This document shows, piece after piece, positions 23,760 through 35,300 of a stretch of DNA of 64,000 bases. Location: the NCBI GenBank assembly GCA_008933995.1, contig WARS01000012.1, positions 1,364,001 to 1,428,000 on the forward strand, given 5' to 3'. The DNA comes from Datnioides undecimradiatus. Lineage: Eukaryota; Chordata; Actinopteri; Lobotiformes; Datnioididae. A model generated the notes under the pieces. It saw only the letters and a list, made by a program, of their open reading frames with translations, did not search any database and had not been told where the DNA came from. Each line of letters starts with the position of its first letter. Position 1 is the stretch's first letter. The position numbers and the translations under genes are program-made.

Positions 23760-26626
23760 TTAGATTTCATAATTTTTGACTTCCTCTGGTTGTTTTTCAG
23801 GATCTCCTCCTTTCTCCAGGTTCAGGTTATTATAGGGATATTGTTTTGGTGCCTGGGAAGAGACAAAAATGCTTAGTTCAAAATGTTACTAAAGAAAAAG
23901 ACAGTCAAAATCATTTAATCCACAGGAGAACAAATAAGCATAGACATTAAATCTTAATACACGATTTAAGCATTCATGAGTAAAATGGATTGATTGCAAA
24001 ATTAAGGATGATGAAAAGAGTAAATATAATAAACAGGGTCTGTAAGAGCCATATTCATGAAGATTCAGGGTCACAAATTATTATGGTCACCTGGCGTATT
24101 TACTTTTACATGCCAGTGGGTGTCGCTGTTCTGTCATCAAGAGCACAGGGATTTAGGTAGGTTACCTCACCTTGTTGGACGCATTTGACCCCGGAAGGGC
24201 ATATGGTTCTTGACCGCTATGGCGGCCGTTTTGAGTTTCTTTGTTACTGGAAGATGCTAGTAATATGTATTCACTGTGTAAATCAAGAAAATAAATGGAG
24301 TGTATATCACAGTCGAAACAAGCCGCAGACTCTTTCATGTAACAACACAAGCAGACGGTAAGGTGCCAGTAGCACATCATCCAGGTCGATCCTGGGAGTC
24401 AAACACCTTGGTAGCTTGTTATTAGAGCAAGCTCCAACAGGGTCCTTAATTTTAAGCAAGACACTAAACAAGGCGTTACTGTTTGGAAAGGATTATACTA
24501 TGTATTGTGTGTATGTGGTTGTCCTGGGATTCAAAAAAATGGAAATACAACTTTTGCGTAATAAACTCTTATAATTCTGAAATAGTTTTAAATTAATTTA
24601 AATAATTTTGTATCCAGATTTTGTTTTATATACTCAAGTATACAAAATAGAGGGTTATTTTCAAAAATATCTGCAAAAAAAACTGTAGCTAGTGGCTGCT
24701 GATTCTCTGGGTTGGTGCACGTAAAAACATCAGTGGTGTGAATATAAAGCAGAAAAAAACAAATACTACAATCAGCCAGAGTGGTGAGATGAAGTCAGGT
24801 ATGTGACTTAATTTGATTGGGTCTTTTCACCTCTCAAATCCAAAACCTATCTGAACATTGGTCTGTACTTACAACAGGTTGGTAAGCTGGGAATTTCTCT
24901 CCAAGGTAGAACATCAAGAGCATGAACCCAATGAAACCAAACAGCTGTTTGCACATTGTGGACCAGGCGACAGGGCTGGGAGATGTATCCACGCGGTTCC
25001 TGATGTACATGTCAAAATTCCAGTGAATCTAAAAGTACACAGAGAACAAGCACAGATTAAAGATCACTGTACATCTCATACTTTAATAAGGTAATCATTT
25101 AGATTTATGTTGTCATATAAGTGAACTGTTGAATGTACCGAGGAAATGACTTGTGTGGAAAAACCAGTGCCACTGTGCATTCAAACTGATCTGAGGCCAG
25201 TCTTAATATCTAAAAGCAACACTACAGGGGATAATACAATTTAAAACTCTCCTTATATTATTATACATACACATCTCAAAATGTATAACTGGTGCCTTTA
25301 GACAGTCTACAGTTTTTAAAATATAATGCAGATGTTGTCTTTTTCTTGCTAAATCAATATACTCTTAATATACAGAACTATTATTATTATTAACATTATT
25401 AAACAAGATCTGATCATTTTTTTGACCAACTGATGCAAAAACGTTTGCCTAACTGGCACGCTTCTTCCAAATAACAACTATAGCTGTTACATGTAGTTGT
25501 CGTTTCATAAAAGAAATATGGAAGCATTGGGTACACACAGATCACCAATGATAGCAGCGGCACACTTAATAACTACAGCTCAGAAATGTGTATTTATTTA
25601 CAGTTCCATGGGGCTGTCGCTCAACTGTGCATGTGTCCCAGCTATGGTGTCAGTTTTGATGGGCAAAATGAGCAGTAAGAAACTTATTTCATGCTAAAAC
25701 TTACATTGCAGTTTTGGTGGGACTGGTAGCTGTATTGCAATCTCTTTTGGCTTATGGCTTAACATGCATGCATAGTGCAATAAGCCTATACTGGAGGATA
25801 TCAGCCTGGCACATATTTGGACTGCACACGTGCACCTGATATCACAAAAATGAATGATGTCAGTCGCAGGAAACACAGTCATCATACCGGCTCTCCCCAG
25901 TTCCTCCTCAGGTCAGGGTGGTCCCACTTGTACCAGGGGTCTCTCTCATGTTGTGATCTATCTGGCAGCTTTGGGTAATCACCAAATCTATAAAAATACA
26001 ACGATAGTTTAATTATAATCAATGTAATGTATTTGTTATTGATATTGATACGATGGTGCATCCTGTTAAGTTTGGGCAAATCGATTACTTTTCACAATTT
26101 GCCGCATCGCCGTAGAGATAAACAGCAATAAAGTACTATAAATGGCAGACTTATTCAAAGTAAAAGTTTACCCTTCGCCATTCTCGGGATACGGTTCATA
26201 GTCCTCAACCCTCATATTGTACTTCTTTGCAGCTGCAGCTCTTTCCTCGGGGGTCTTCGGATAGGGGCCAAGCACAGTATCCTTTGACGTACCGGAGGCT
26301 GAAACACCGAGAAGTGCGTGCGTGAATTACTCTAACAGAGGTTATAAAGCTCGCCAGTGTCTGACATTTCAGAAACGTTATTTTACCCTCATTCAGAACA
26401 GTCGCAGCCGCTTAGCTAAGCTAACGTTAGCATGTCAAGGTTACGTTCATTCGATGCTTTTAACTTAAAAACTCTGATACGTATCTTTAGATAAAATCAT
26501 CAGGCATCATGAATAAAAGCTATAAAACTACTGACCTGCCCTGCATCCCGACAAAAGGGCTGAAATGCCAGAACCTTTTCCTTTAGAAAGAGCTTGGGCC
26601 CACCTTCGGAAACCAACACCAGCCAT
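23760..26626 (-). CDS. ndufb8: NADH dehydrogenase (ubiquinone) 1 beta subcomplex subunit 8
   Basis: Coding exons in transcript order are 26626-26536, 26298-26172, 25987-25888, 25028-24873 and 23852-23760. They give 567 bp and 188 aa, all GT-AG and in phase. The family is an accessory subunit of mitochondrial complex I, in the membrane arm of the inner membrane; it supports assembly rather than catalysis. Human NDUFB8 is 186 aa. Visible features: a basic N-terminal presequence ([20 protein letters not shown]), a [18 protein letters not shown] block, aromatic-rich [18 protein letters not shown], one membrane segment (about residues 134-150, [17 protein letters not shown]) and a polar tail ending in NYEI. 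The start at 26626 is preferred over an upstream in-frame ATG because it begins the presequence. The neighbour sec31b follows on the same strand, as in human 10q24. The gene appears intact. Confidence 0.95.
26420..26431. repeat. GCTAACGTTAGC palindrome, copy 2
   Basis: An exact second copy of the 12-bp palindrome at 23000-23011, inside intron 1 of ndufb8 about 190 bp from its start codon. Flanking words (CTTAGCTAAG) are similar but not identical to copy 1. Confidence 0.8.
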
Positions 26627-26781
26627 GTTTACTGGCTGCTGCTGTCTGACCAACAAACAAGTGCGCATGCGCATAGTTGAAACGATGGGTCGCCAGAAGG
26701 ACCAATTCAAATTGCTACACAGTATAATGCATACAAAGTAATGTTAGCACTGTTAACAAAAACGCGCCAACTACTAAAATA

Positions 26782-26802
26782 TTTATTTCATATTGTTTTA
26801 TT
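26782..26802 (-). other. glutathione peroxidase gene poly(A) signals
   Basis: Two AATAAA signals on the minus strand (plus-strand TTTATT at 26797-26802 and 26782-26787) follow the peroxidase stop by about 220-240 bases and lie beyond the SECIS element. They end that transcript about 155 bp before the ndufb8 start codon, so the two genes are tightly packed. Confidence 0.55.
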
Positions 26803-26937
26803 CACTTTTAATTCTTTATGGTAGATATGTCATCATTATAGAGAAAGGTGTGACAGTGACATGAAAACTCCTCCAGTGGCTGAAGGGAACTTGTTCTCAG
26901 AGTGAATGCACTGAAGCCCCGAGGCCTGTTCCTCTTC

Positions 26938-26990
26938 CCATCAGATCCAGCTCAGGTGCACGGGTGCATTTACTGGGGGATCGTCACTCT
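26938..26990 (-). promoter_or_regulatory. SECIS element (form 2) in the peroxidase 3' UTR
   Basis: Read on the minus strand, TGAC (26986-26983) is followed at once by GATCC. Eleven bases after the quartet comes an AAA bulge, then a small TGCA-CCCG-TGCA hairpin. The return strand ends in GGATC directly followed by TGAT. GATCC pairs perfectly with GGATC right next to the two quartets, and TGAC/TGAT form the expected tandem G-A mismatches. The extra apical hairpin after the A bulge is the form 2 layout. SECIS elements direct selenocysteine insertion at UGA, and this one lies 30-80 bases after the stop of the gene whose residue 38 is TGA. The structure was folded by eye only. Confidence 0.75.
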
Positions 26991-27019
26991 GCCACCGTTG
27001 ACAAATGGAAGAAAATCAA

Positions 27020-28491
27020 TCAGAGAAGTTCTGCTATGTCCTTCTCCACTTTCTCAATGGGGCAGTGAAGTTCATACCTGCAGTAAAGGTAAAACATTAG
27101 AGCCACTGTAATGATTACACCCATGCTTCACTAAATTAAGGGTAGATTGAGCTTTTAACTTGAGCTCAATGGTCTATAACTTTACCTTTTGAAGGGTATG
27201 CCATTTGCAGTGATTAGGAACTTCTCAAAATTCCAGCGAATGTCATTGACTTTGATTGGGGACCAGTAGAATTTCTTTATATCTCCAATAACAGGGTTCA
27301 CAAATGGCAAAGATTCCTGTGACGAATGAAAAATGACATTGTTTCTGGAGTTTTTTGTACTTTTGACATACTATGTGACTAAACATCATTCATTAATTTT
27401 CTGTTTTTAAAATTTTACATAAAACACACTACCTTTAGATAGGTGAAAAGAGGCTCTTCGTTTAATCCATTCACTTCAACTTTGCCAAAGACAGGAAACT
27501 TTGGCACAAATCCTCCACCAGGTCTCACATACTTAAGAATATTAAGGGTCTCATGATTCACCTCTAAAAAGAAGAAAAGCACAGTTATTACTAATGTGTT
27601 TTAAAAAGTGCCTGATTAAAACTATAATGTATGTTACAAACTTTGTCAAATGTTTACCATTTAGCCTGAGCATGGTATTAAACAAGGGTCTATATATGGT
27701 AGAAGAAGTATAGGCCAACATAAACAATATTTACTCATCCATCTATCTATCAGTTGTTTAAATATAACCATCTCAGAAGTTTAGAAAGGAAATCACTCTT
27801 TGATATCTGTAATTTGACAGCAGGGTCCCAACCAAACATTGTTTTATGTGTACGGGCACAAATCAAAATCTTTCAAACCACTGTCAGCTTAATGTAAATC
27901 TTAATCTCAAAAGAAACAGTGAAATACAGCTGTCACATACATGCAGTGGTGTAAAAAGTACCATGTCCCTCTGAAATATAGTGGATTAAAAGTATTAAGT
28001 AGCAGTACAAGGAAATTCTCAAGCTGAAGTACAGTACTTGAGTAAATGTACACAGTTACTTTTCACCACTGATGTAAAAGACAGTATTTCTCTACCTACT
28101 ATGAGGTTTACATAATGTTATTTCTGTCACATTTTAAGTGCTTCAGTTTACCTACCAGGTGACTGAAGACCAAATTGGTTGCAGGGGAATCCTAGGACAG
28201 TGAAGTTGAGGTCGCCAAACATTTCCATCAGTGCATTCAGTCGGTGGTACTTTGAGAAAAGGACACATCAAATTCCTTTGGTAAAAAATGACTAGACTGT
28301 GTTGTGAGATAAGTAATGCAACCTGACTGTAATCGATCAAAGCTCTCTCAGAATATTACCTCCTCGATTGTTGACCCTCAGAAGGTGGCAACGTTGATGA
28401 TGAGAAGCACCTTACCCCTGTAGTTACTGAGTGGAACCTGCTGTCCATCCAGGGTCTCAGCAGAGAAATCATAGATTGATTTATTTGCCAT
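27020..28491 (-). CDS. selenocysteine glutathione peroxidase (GPX1/2/3-like, cytosolic)
   Basis: Coding exons in transcript order are 28491-28360, 28249-28156, 27563-27433, 27316-27186 and 27077-27020. They give 546 bp and 181 aa, all GT-AG and in phase, with an in-frame TGA at 28380-28378 read as selenocysteine (NVATFUGST, residue 38). The family reduces H2O2 and organic peroxides with glutathione. The tetrad is visible: Sec38, Gln69 (FPCNQFG), Trp147 and Asn148 (RWNFEKF). The loop [14 protein letters not shown], typical of tetrameric GPX1/2/3 types and absent from GPX4/7/8, is present. There is no signal peptide, so the product should be cytosolic, unlike GPX3, although the [14 protein letters not shown] stretch recalls GPX3. 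The sequence is not a plain GPX1 or GPX2; it may be the fish-specific form named gpx9 in zebrafish, but this was not verified. A SECIS element lies in the 3' UTR (26938-26990). Intron 2 holds a hAT-like MITE. The gene looks functional. Confidence 0.92.
27944..28071. mobile_element. hAT-like MITE in intron 2 of the peroxidase gene
   Basis: A 128-bp element that begins CAGTGGTGTAAAAAGTA and ends TTACTTTTCACCACTG, so its ends are near-perfect inverted repeats of about 16 bp. The CAGTGGTG terminus and the AAGTAC-rich body match the very common non-autonomous hAT-type repeats of percomorph fish. A clean 8-bp target duplication was not visible (catacatg before, atgtaaaa after). A degraded relative lies at 7240-7385. 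Confidence 0.65.
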
Positions 28492-29644
28492 GCTCGTACT
28501 TTAGCTTGTATATGGGATTGTAGTCAGTCAAGAGTGAGTATTTGCCCAGCTATCCTGTTGGCTCATCTCATTCACTGAAACATAACTCATGGGTCAGCAA
28601 TTGTTCAGCATGACTGACTTCATTGTTCTCCTGGGCAGAGGTGAGCTGGCAGGATGGCCATTTGTTCAACACGTGTTTCGGAGGAAAAGAGGGTGCTAAT
28701 GTGGTGACAGCTAATTGGCAGTGGGAAATTAAATATTCAAAATTGTAAATTTTTTGTAAATGGGTTTGCAGGAGAACACGCACAGTTTGGGGGCACCCGT
28801 TCCTGTTTAGTCATGACAAAAAGGGGTTAAATAATAATAATAAGTAAAATAAGGTAAAATTACCCATTTTGTGTGTGTGTGTGTGTGTTTTTACAGCAGT
28901 AGTTTTTTGTAAACCTAAATAGACACACAGACACTTTAAATATATATAGCATTTATTGATTTATGTTGTAGGCCCAAATCATTTTAAAATGTAACTTGAA
29001 AGGAGCCAGCGCTGGCAAATGCATGATTATAGCGGTAGAAGAGGTTTCTATAAAACACGTATTTTAAAACCGTTATAGCAAACTAATATGCAAATTACCT
29101 TCAGCGTGTTTTTTGACGTAAACCCGGAAATTACAACTGTTGCGTTCAATGTTACCCGTAAATACTTAAGTCCATCGTTATATTAGAACAAATTCACCTA
29201 AATACGACGTCGCTTACATTTAATTAGCACACAGTGGCCACATATTTAGTCTCTTAAAGGGTCATGTTGGTTGTGATAGTTAGCAAGTTCACAAGTCCAG
29301 TGGTGCAGTATTGGTCTACCGTGTTCTTGACCAGAACTGAATGTAAAAGGGGAAAATAGTGCACCAGTCAACGTTTACAATTCATATCTGTGAAGGACAC
29401 TTTTAACATCGATTTTTGGCTCTTGTGTTCCTACAAACCCCAAATCTGGTTAAAACCACAACGCTGTTGGACAGTTATTGCGCAATTTCGTTGTTAATGT
29501 ACATTCGTCCGATAGTACTTAAATGCAGCATCTGGATCTGGGATACACCTTAAATGCAAAATGTTAAAGGAAAATACGCTATTTTGGCATCTGTGTGAAG
29601 AACAAAGCGTCCTTAAACACTCCGTATAACAAAATTTACACAGA
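28492..29644. other. head-to-head intergenic region between peroxidase and fbxl15
   Basis: The peroxidase gene runs left and fbxl15 runs right from this 1.15-kb stretch, so it must hold both promoters. It is AT-rich, contains a (GT)9 run at 28871-28888, and shows no clear TATA or CCAAT box that could be assigned. No coding sequence was recognised. Confidence 0.55.
28871..28888. repeat. (GT)9 microsatellite
   Basis: Nine uninterrupted GT units in the shared upstream region of the peroxidase and fbxl15 genes. Alternating purine-pyrimidine tracts of this kind can adopt Z-DNA; no effect is shown. Confidence 0.8.
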
Positions 29645-31062
29645 ATGGCAGAAGAAGTTAAGATGCGAACGTAAGTGTCTTTTAGAAAAGTATTTTTCTA
29701 TTTTAAAAGCAACTGGATCGGTGTTCCCGGCAGGTTAGCTTCTCAGCTAACAGCGATAGCATGCGAGTAATAACAACCCAGTGCCTGAGAGATGAAGCTG
29801 GTTGCTCCCGTCTATTTATGGCAACTAACTCTGGCTTGATAACACAGTAAATTAAAGAGGCTGATATATCATTTTTACTGCTGATGTGACATTTCCCTTA
29901 TTAATCTTCCTTTTTTCTTAGCATGTCACTGTGTTTATGGTTGTTTCCTTCAAAGCGCTTTGGCGTTGTGTGCAGTATCAAAGTGCAGCTGTGAAACAAG
30001 GTTTGCGTTTCCTCAGCAGATGTGATCTTTTGGACTTGCCCTGGGAGGATGTGCTTGTGCCCCACATTTTATGCTATTTGCCGCTGCAACACCTCGTCAG
30101 CCTGCAGAGGGTGAGCAAGCAGTTCCACAGCCTCATCCAGGTGTATCTAGCCAACTGCAGGACCTTTGATCTGTCCTCGGTAAGTCCCGATGAGCAAGCA
30201 CGCCCTCTGTACTGTAAATTGAACGCTATTTTGGAGAGATAAATCATATTTTGTGATTTTTTTTACAGATCGGACCATCCATTCCCAGGGAGGCGTTTTG
30301 CTCCATGTTAAAGGACAACAAAGTTCTCCACAGCCTGTCACTTCAAAACTGTTCAGACTGGGTGACAGACAAGGAGCTGCTGCCGGTTATCAGCCAGAAC
30401 CAGCATCTGCAGAGAGTGGACATGAGCGGGTGTGTTTGGCTCACCCGCCACTCCCTGGTGGCTGTGTCCTTGAGCTGCATGCACCTCCAGCATCTCGGCC
30501 TGGCACACTGCGAGTGGGTGGACAGCCTGTCCCTGCGCAGCCTGGCTGACCACTGTGGGGGGCTGCAGTCGATCGACCTCACCGCCTGCCGCCAGCTCAA
30601 GGACGACGCCATCTGCTACCTGGCTAAGAAGTGTTTGAAGTTGAGGTCTCTATCTTTGGCAGTCAATGCCAACATCTCTGACGAGTCGGTGGAGGAGGTG
30701 GCCAAAAACTGCAGGGGCCTGGAGCAGCTGGACCTGACAGGTTGCCTGCGGGTCAGGAACCAGTCCATCAGGTATATTCTTATTTTAAAAACATAATCCA
30801 ACTAACTTTGTGCCTCCCCTCTACCTCACTTGTGCACTCATTCATAAGATCCTCTGCATGCTGTGCTCACAGAACTCTTGCAGAGTACTGCCCGAAGCTG
30901 CAGTCCTTGAAGGTGAATCACTGCCACAACGTGACGGAGTCAAGCCTGGATCCTCTCCGGAAACGCAATGTAGTGATAGATGTTGAGCCGCCTTTACAGA
31001 GGGCTCTGGTACTTCTTCAGGATGTGCTGGGGTTTGCTCCTTTCATCAACCTCCAGATCTAG
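29645..31062 (+). CDS. fbxl15: F-box and leucine-rich repeat protein 15
   Basis: Coding exons are 29645-29670, 30017-30179, 30269-30771 and 30873-31062: 882 bp, 293 aa, close to human FBXL15 (about 300 aa). The protein is the substrate adaptor of an SCF ubiquitin ligase; mammalian FBXL15 targets the BMP-pathway ligase SMURF1. The F-box is at about residues 12-50 ([20 protein letters not shown]). It is followed by about six leucine-rich repeats, including [20 protein letters not shown] and [17 protein letters not shown], and the conserved tail [15 protein letters not shown] then [10 protein letters not shown]. The small first exon encodes MAEEVKMR and ends in phase 2. The acceptor CCTCAG at 30016 restores the frame, whereas an acceptor at 29921 would meet a stop. 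An alternative start at ATG 29931 would add a longer, unrelated N-terminus and is less likely. The F-box and LRR exons are certain; exon 1 is moderately sure. Confidence 0.9.
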
Positions 31063-32395
31063 CCAAAGGACCATCGATCTGGCCAATGAGAGCACACAGG
31101 TAGGTCCCATGAGAAGAATATCTATCTGTATGCGTTTCTTACTTGTTTAGATCCAAAACTGTCAAATATGCAAACAGGGCTTGAATTTTGCAATCTGACA
31201 TTTGCTGAAGGTGGTGGTGGAAAATCAATCATGTGTAACATTTGTTACAGGTGTCCTCATCAAAGTGGTTACTCTGTGCTGCATCACGTGGAAAACGTGA
31301 GTTTGTCTAAGAAATGTCAAGACAATCCGAGAAGACCTGGATGCTTTGCACACAAGTCCGTGCAGCAAAACCATGTGGGCAAAAAAAAAACAAAAACAAA
31401 AACACCTCACTTGAATGTGATTAAAGATGCATATTTAAGATGAAACTGAAAAAACAAAAACAAAAAACTGAAGAAAGCCATGTTCTTTTTAAGATTTGTT
31501 GCCTCATGTCCAAAAGATGTCACTGCACTATTTGGTAATCTTCACTGTTATAATAATGTGGCTTTGTAGAGAAGCGACGCTAACAGGAGTACAGTGTATT
31601 GTTTTGATGTTATTTTAAACAGTACACATTTGCTTTTGTGTATATTACATTTTAAGAAACATCTTTCTTATGTTTCATTTAGAAACATTAAAACAAATGT
31701 TTGAGTTTAATTGAACATTTCATTTTTGCATGTACGTGCCAGCTTAAAGGATCCATTCCCCAAATTGCACACCATGTCTTACTTAGCATTACTTTAGCAA
31801 CCGGTTTTTATTAGTCTGGGCTTTATTATCTCCACTACTGAGACTTCTGCTGCCACCACAGTACAATAATGGTGAATGCAGGTTTGTTTGTGGTGCTGAC
31901 CGTGTGTCTTCCAGAAACAAAGTCCTGGCTCCTCAGGAGAATCCACAGACCTCACTGTTAACTGTTTTTTAACTGCTCCCCAGTGAAAACTGTTGACCAG
32001 CTCTGTTGCGCACAGTTGTTGTTACACCAATACTATCTGCATGGCCAACAGAGATTAGTGGGAAAATGTTTATATGTAATATTTGTGACTGGGGTTAATG
32101 AACCCTTTAACCGGTATTGTTAACAAATGCATCCTTGTATAGCTTTGCCTTTGTTTGAAATAAGTACTGGGATTGATTCTGACTGTTTCCCATTAAACCA
32201 TTGAAGTCTGTTTTGTAAAAAGCACCTGTGTTGAAATGTTGTTTCCCCATAATACAGTACATGAATTATATAAGAAACATTAAATTGTAAATTACAGTGC
32301 CATCACAATTGTCTGTTGACTTGTTATTTTCCACGGCATAAAAGGGGGCAACCTGGTGGTTACAGTTCACTTACTGTAACTGTAATGTAAATAAA
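31063..32395 (+). other. fbxl15: fbxl15 3' untranslated region (predicted)
   Basis: No coding sequence is recognised after the fbxl15 stop. ATTAAA-like signals occur at about 31687 and 32192, and a perfect AATAAA at 32390-32395 is the furthest plausible end. The short open frame 31168-31443 has no domain and is taken as chance. Confidence 0.4.
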
Positions 32396-35300
32396 GAGCT
32401 AAATTATCAGAGAGTGATGACAAGTGATGTCTTTTTTCCAAATTGAAAATGTGGGTACTTCAGTGGAAGTTATAAGTGAATGCAGACCTCAAAGACAGTA
32501 AAACATTAAGGAGCAAAATGCTGTTTTTTCCATATAAATATGTTTAAAAGAATGACCCAGATCAGCATTTTCATTGAGTTCCTTAAATAATGGAAATTAG
32601 CATAAATTGACTAAAATCTGTAGCCTGCTATAAAGAGCAGGATTCCCGTAATTCCTATAATTCCCACTGATTGTCAAGCATAAGAGGATATACTCGTAGC
32701 ATTGCAGTGCTGTGCTTGAAGATGTTAAAGTTCCTCTCCTTGACACACGGCTGCTCTATGACTCATGGTGACACAAGGTGGCAGCAGTGAGTCAGGATCG
32801 TTCATCAGTTTTAATTCTCTTTGAGTGGCTGCAGGGAGCTCCACTCAGGAGCCACAGTGTGAGATATGTCAGGATACAGGGTCAGTGTGTACGTACAAAG
32901 GGCAAGTATCTCTCTAAGATTTAGAGAAGAATTAATGTTTGGCCGGTAAGACAGATGAGGGAAATAAACATAAGCTTCATGATCTTAACATATGAAGCAG
33001 TGGCTGCACAATAAGAGTTAATACCTCCCCTTGTTGCCAAAGCTACGTGTTACAAACCCTTCTCACAACTTCCTCCGTTGCTCCGATTGGCAGACTATAT
33101 TGTAACTTGTCTCTGTGACAACACAACAGGTCTATTTTCCACTTGATGGCATGGTTTACCCCATCTGCTGCGTGCTGTCCACAAGCTGAATCTGCACCAA
33201 CTGAGACTTGTGTTTGGAGGGCTACAGGGATCGACCAGCCTCCTTCTGTTAGCTGTGCCGATCATCATATTGTACCGCTGTGCCTCCGAGGAGGCATCAG
33301 TGTCATTAGTTATAAAGTAAATTTTGAAATGTCAATTTATAAAGCAACTCACGCTGCACATCACACAGTAGATGCCTGTATTTATCCCAATTTAGAAAGA
33401 TTTTAAGCAAGAGCAAGCAAGAATTAAAGAGTGATGTCTGGTTAGCATCACTTTACTTACATAACAAATGAACCTCTTTGGTCTTTGTATCATAATGCAT
33501 GGATTTACTGTAAAACACACTCACTTAAATAAAAGAACATAACTTCCCAGCCTCTCATCTGTTTAATAATCATCTTCAGTGTTCAGTGGCCCTACTGTGG
33601 CCTGTGCATGTTGCTCCTCAGCAGTCAGTGGGTTAAAAACGTCTCAGACTACATTCATCATGTCGGACCTCAATTAGCATTGATCTGCAGGGGGGGAAAG
33701 AAACATCGCTGTGTTATTATATACCATGGAGCAATTTCTGTTCCAGTGATTGAGTGTATGGGGGGATTTCTCAAACATAGCCGGCCGTACATATTTTGTC
33801 TTCCTGTCAATAATCTAGCACTTGTCTAAATTATTGATCAATAGCAACTGATCATTTTATACCTAGGCACAGCAGCGAAGGTGGGCCATTTTATTCAGTA
33901 CGCAGCTTTAGCCCCTGGCAGTGTGTAATATACTGTACTCATTAAAACAAAGAATAAATCCCAGTTTAATCTCTGGCTGCTTCCAAAGTCCTCCCTGACA
34001 GTGTAACTTACTGATGTTGTTCAGGGGCTCGTGTTGTGGCAGCTGGTTCACATAACGGCAGCAATCCCTCTGGAAACAGGCCTTTTTTCTTAGCAGACAT
34101 GTTGACTGGTTATGGTGGAAGAAGCACAGGTGTAACCAGTGACATTAAGGATGGCTCTGTGTCTTGGTAAGGGACTGTATGAAAGGTACTAAAGTGGGAA
34201 AAGGGGCTGAATCCCATAGTTAAATTTAAAGTAAGGCCTTCTGTGACATTACAAATATTTCCTATAAAGATCTGCACCAATCTGTTTCTCTAAGCAGAAC
34301 TGATTTTGGCAGGTACAATAAAGGAACATAAAGTTATAAAGTTATATTCCTGTTACTTTCACACAGTCCCTAAGTTACAATCAGCGTGACAGTGGGCCAG
34401 GACCCTGAAGCTGAGGCAGCCAAAAGAAGTTCAACCATCGTTAATTTTATTATTTACACATGTGGTTTTCCTGCTGTGACGTGTCAAAACGTCCTCTGCC
34501 TATTAACACTGTCATGTTTTTATCAGGGCTCAGTCTGTTAGTTCTATCTGTGCATCTGGCTCTGAGTCATATGTGATGATTTTAGGAATTACTTTAATTT
34601 TCACAAATTATCTCACATCCTTTGCTTTAACCTGAATTAAATTGTTTTCTCGTCTGACGCCGAAATGGAATGACTGAAAAACAGACATTACAACTGACAA
34701 ATTGATAGCCACTGTATTCAGACTCAGTCCTCAAGTTTTGTTGTGGAAAGTTTAACAAGTTTCATCAAAGCTCACCTGTAGGGACACTTTAACTGGATAT
34801 TTTCCATGTTCTGTCATTTTTTTTGAGCGCCATATATCAGATCAGTCATACATTAAATGATTACACACTGAAACAAAGCAAACTCCTTATACTAAGTGGG
34901 AAGAACCTGATGTGAGGAGGTATCAAGTACAACAACCAAATACAGACGCACACCATGCCTCACATAAGCAACGGTATATGTACGTCCACACAATAAAAAC
35001 AAATGTCTTGGCCAATTACTAATTACACCATTACACCATGAAGTTTTGACTCAACATGAGAAAATAAGCATAAAAGTTGCCAATAATAAATAAATAATAA
35101 GAGAAATAAACTAAAAAACCCAACCATGTTTAACATGCTAACAATAGTTTTGTGTCATTGTCACATACTTAATTCTCTGACCATGTATAATGAAAAGAAA
35201 AATTGTTTCTGAAATTAATTCATATTTCAAATTCACTGGTTAACATACATCCAAAATAATTCTGGTAATATATTAAATACATTATTTCCTATTTTCATTT

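Noticed and set aside
28378..28380. Premature stop (TGA) making the peroxidase a pseudogene
   Set aside because: It lies exactly at the selenocysteine position of the GPX active site, all other exons are intact, and a SECIS element is present downstream.
29931..30242. ATG at 29931 as the fbxl15 start
   Set aside because: The resulting N-terminus has no F-box-family similarity, while a spliced start at 29645 gives a length and layout like known FBXL15. It is kept only as an alternative.
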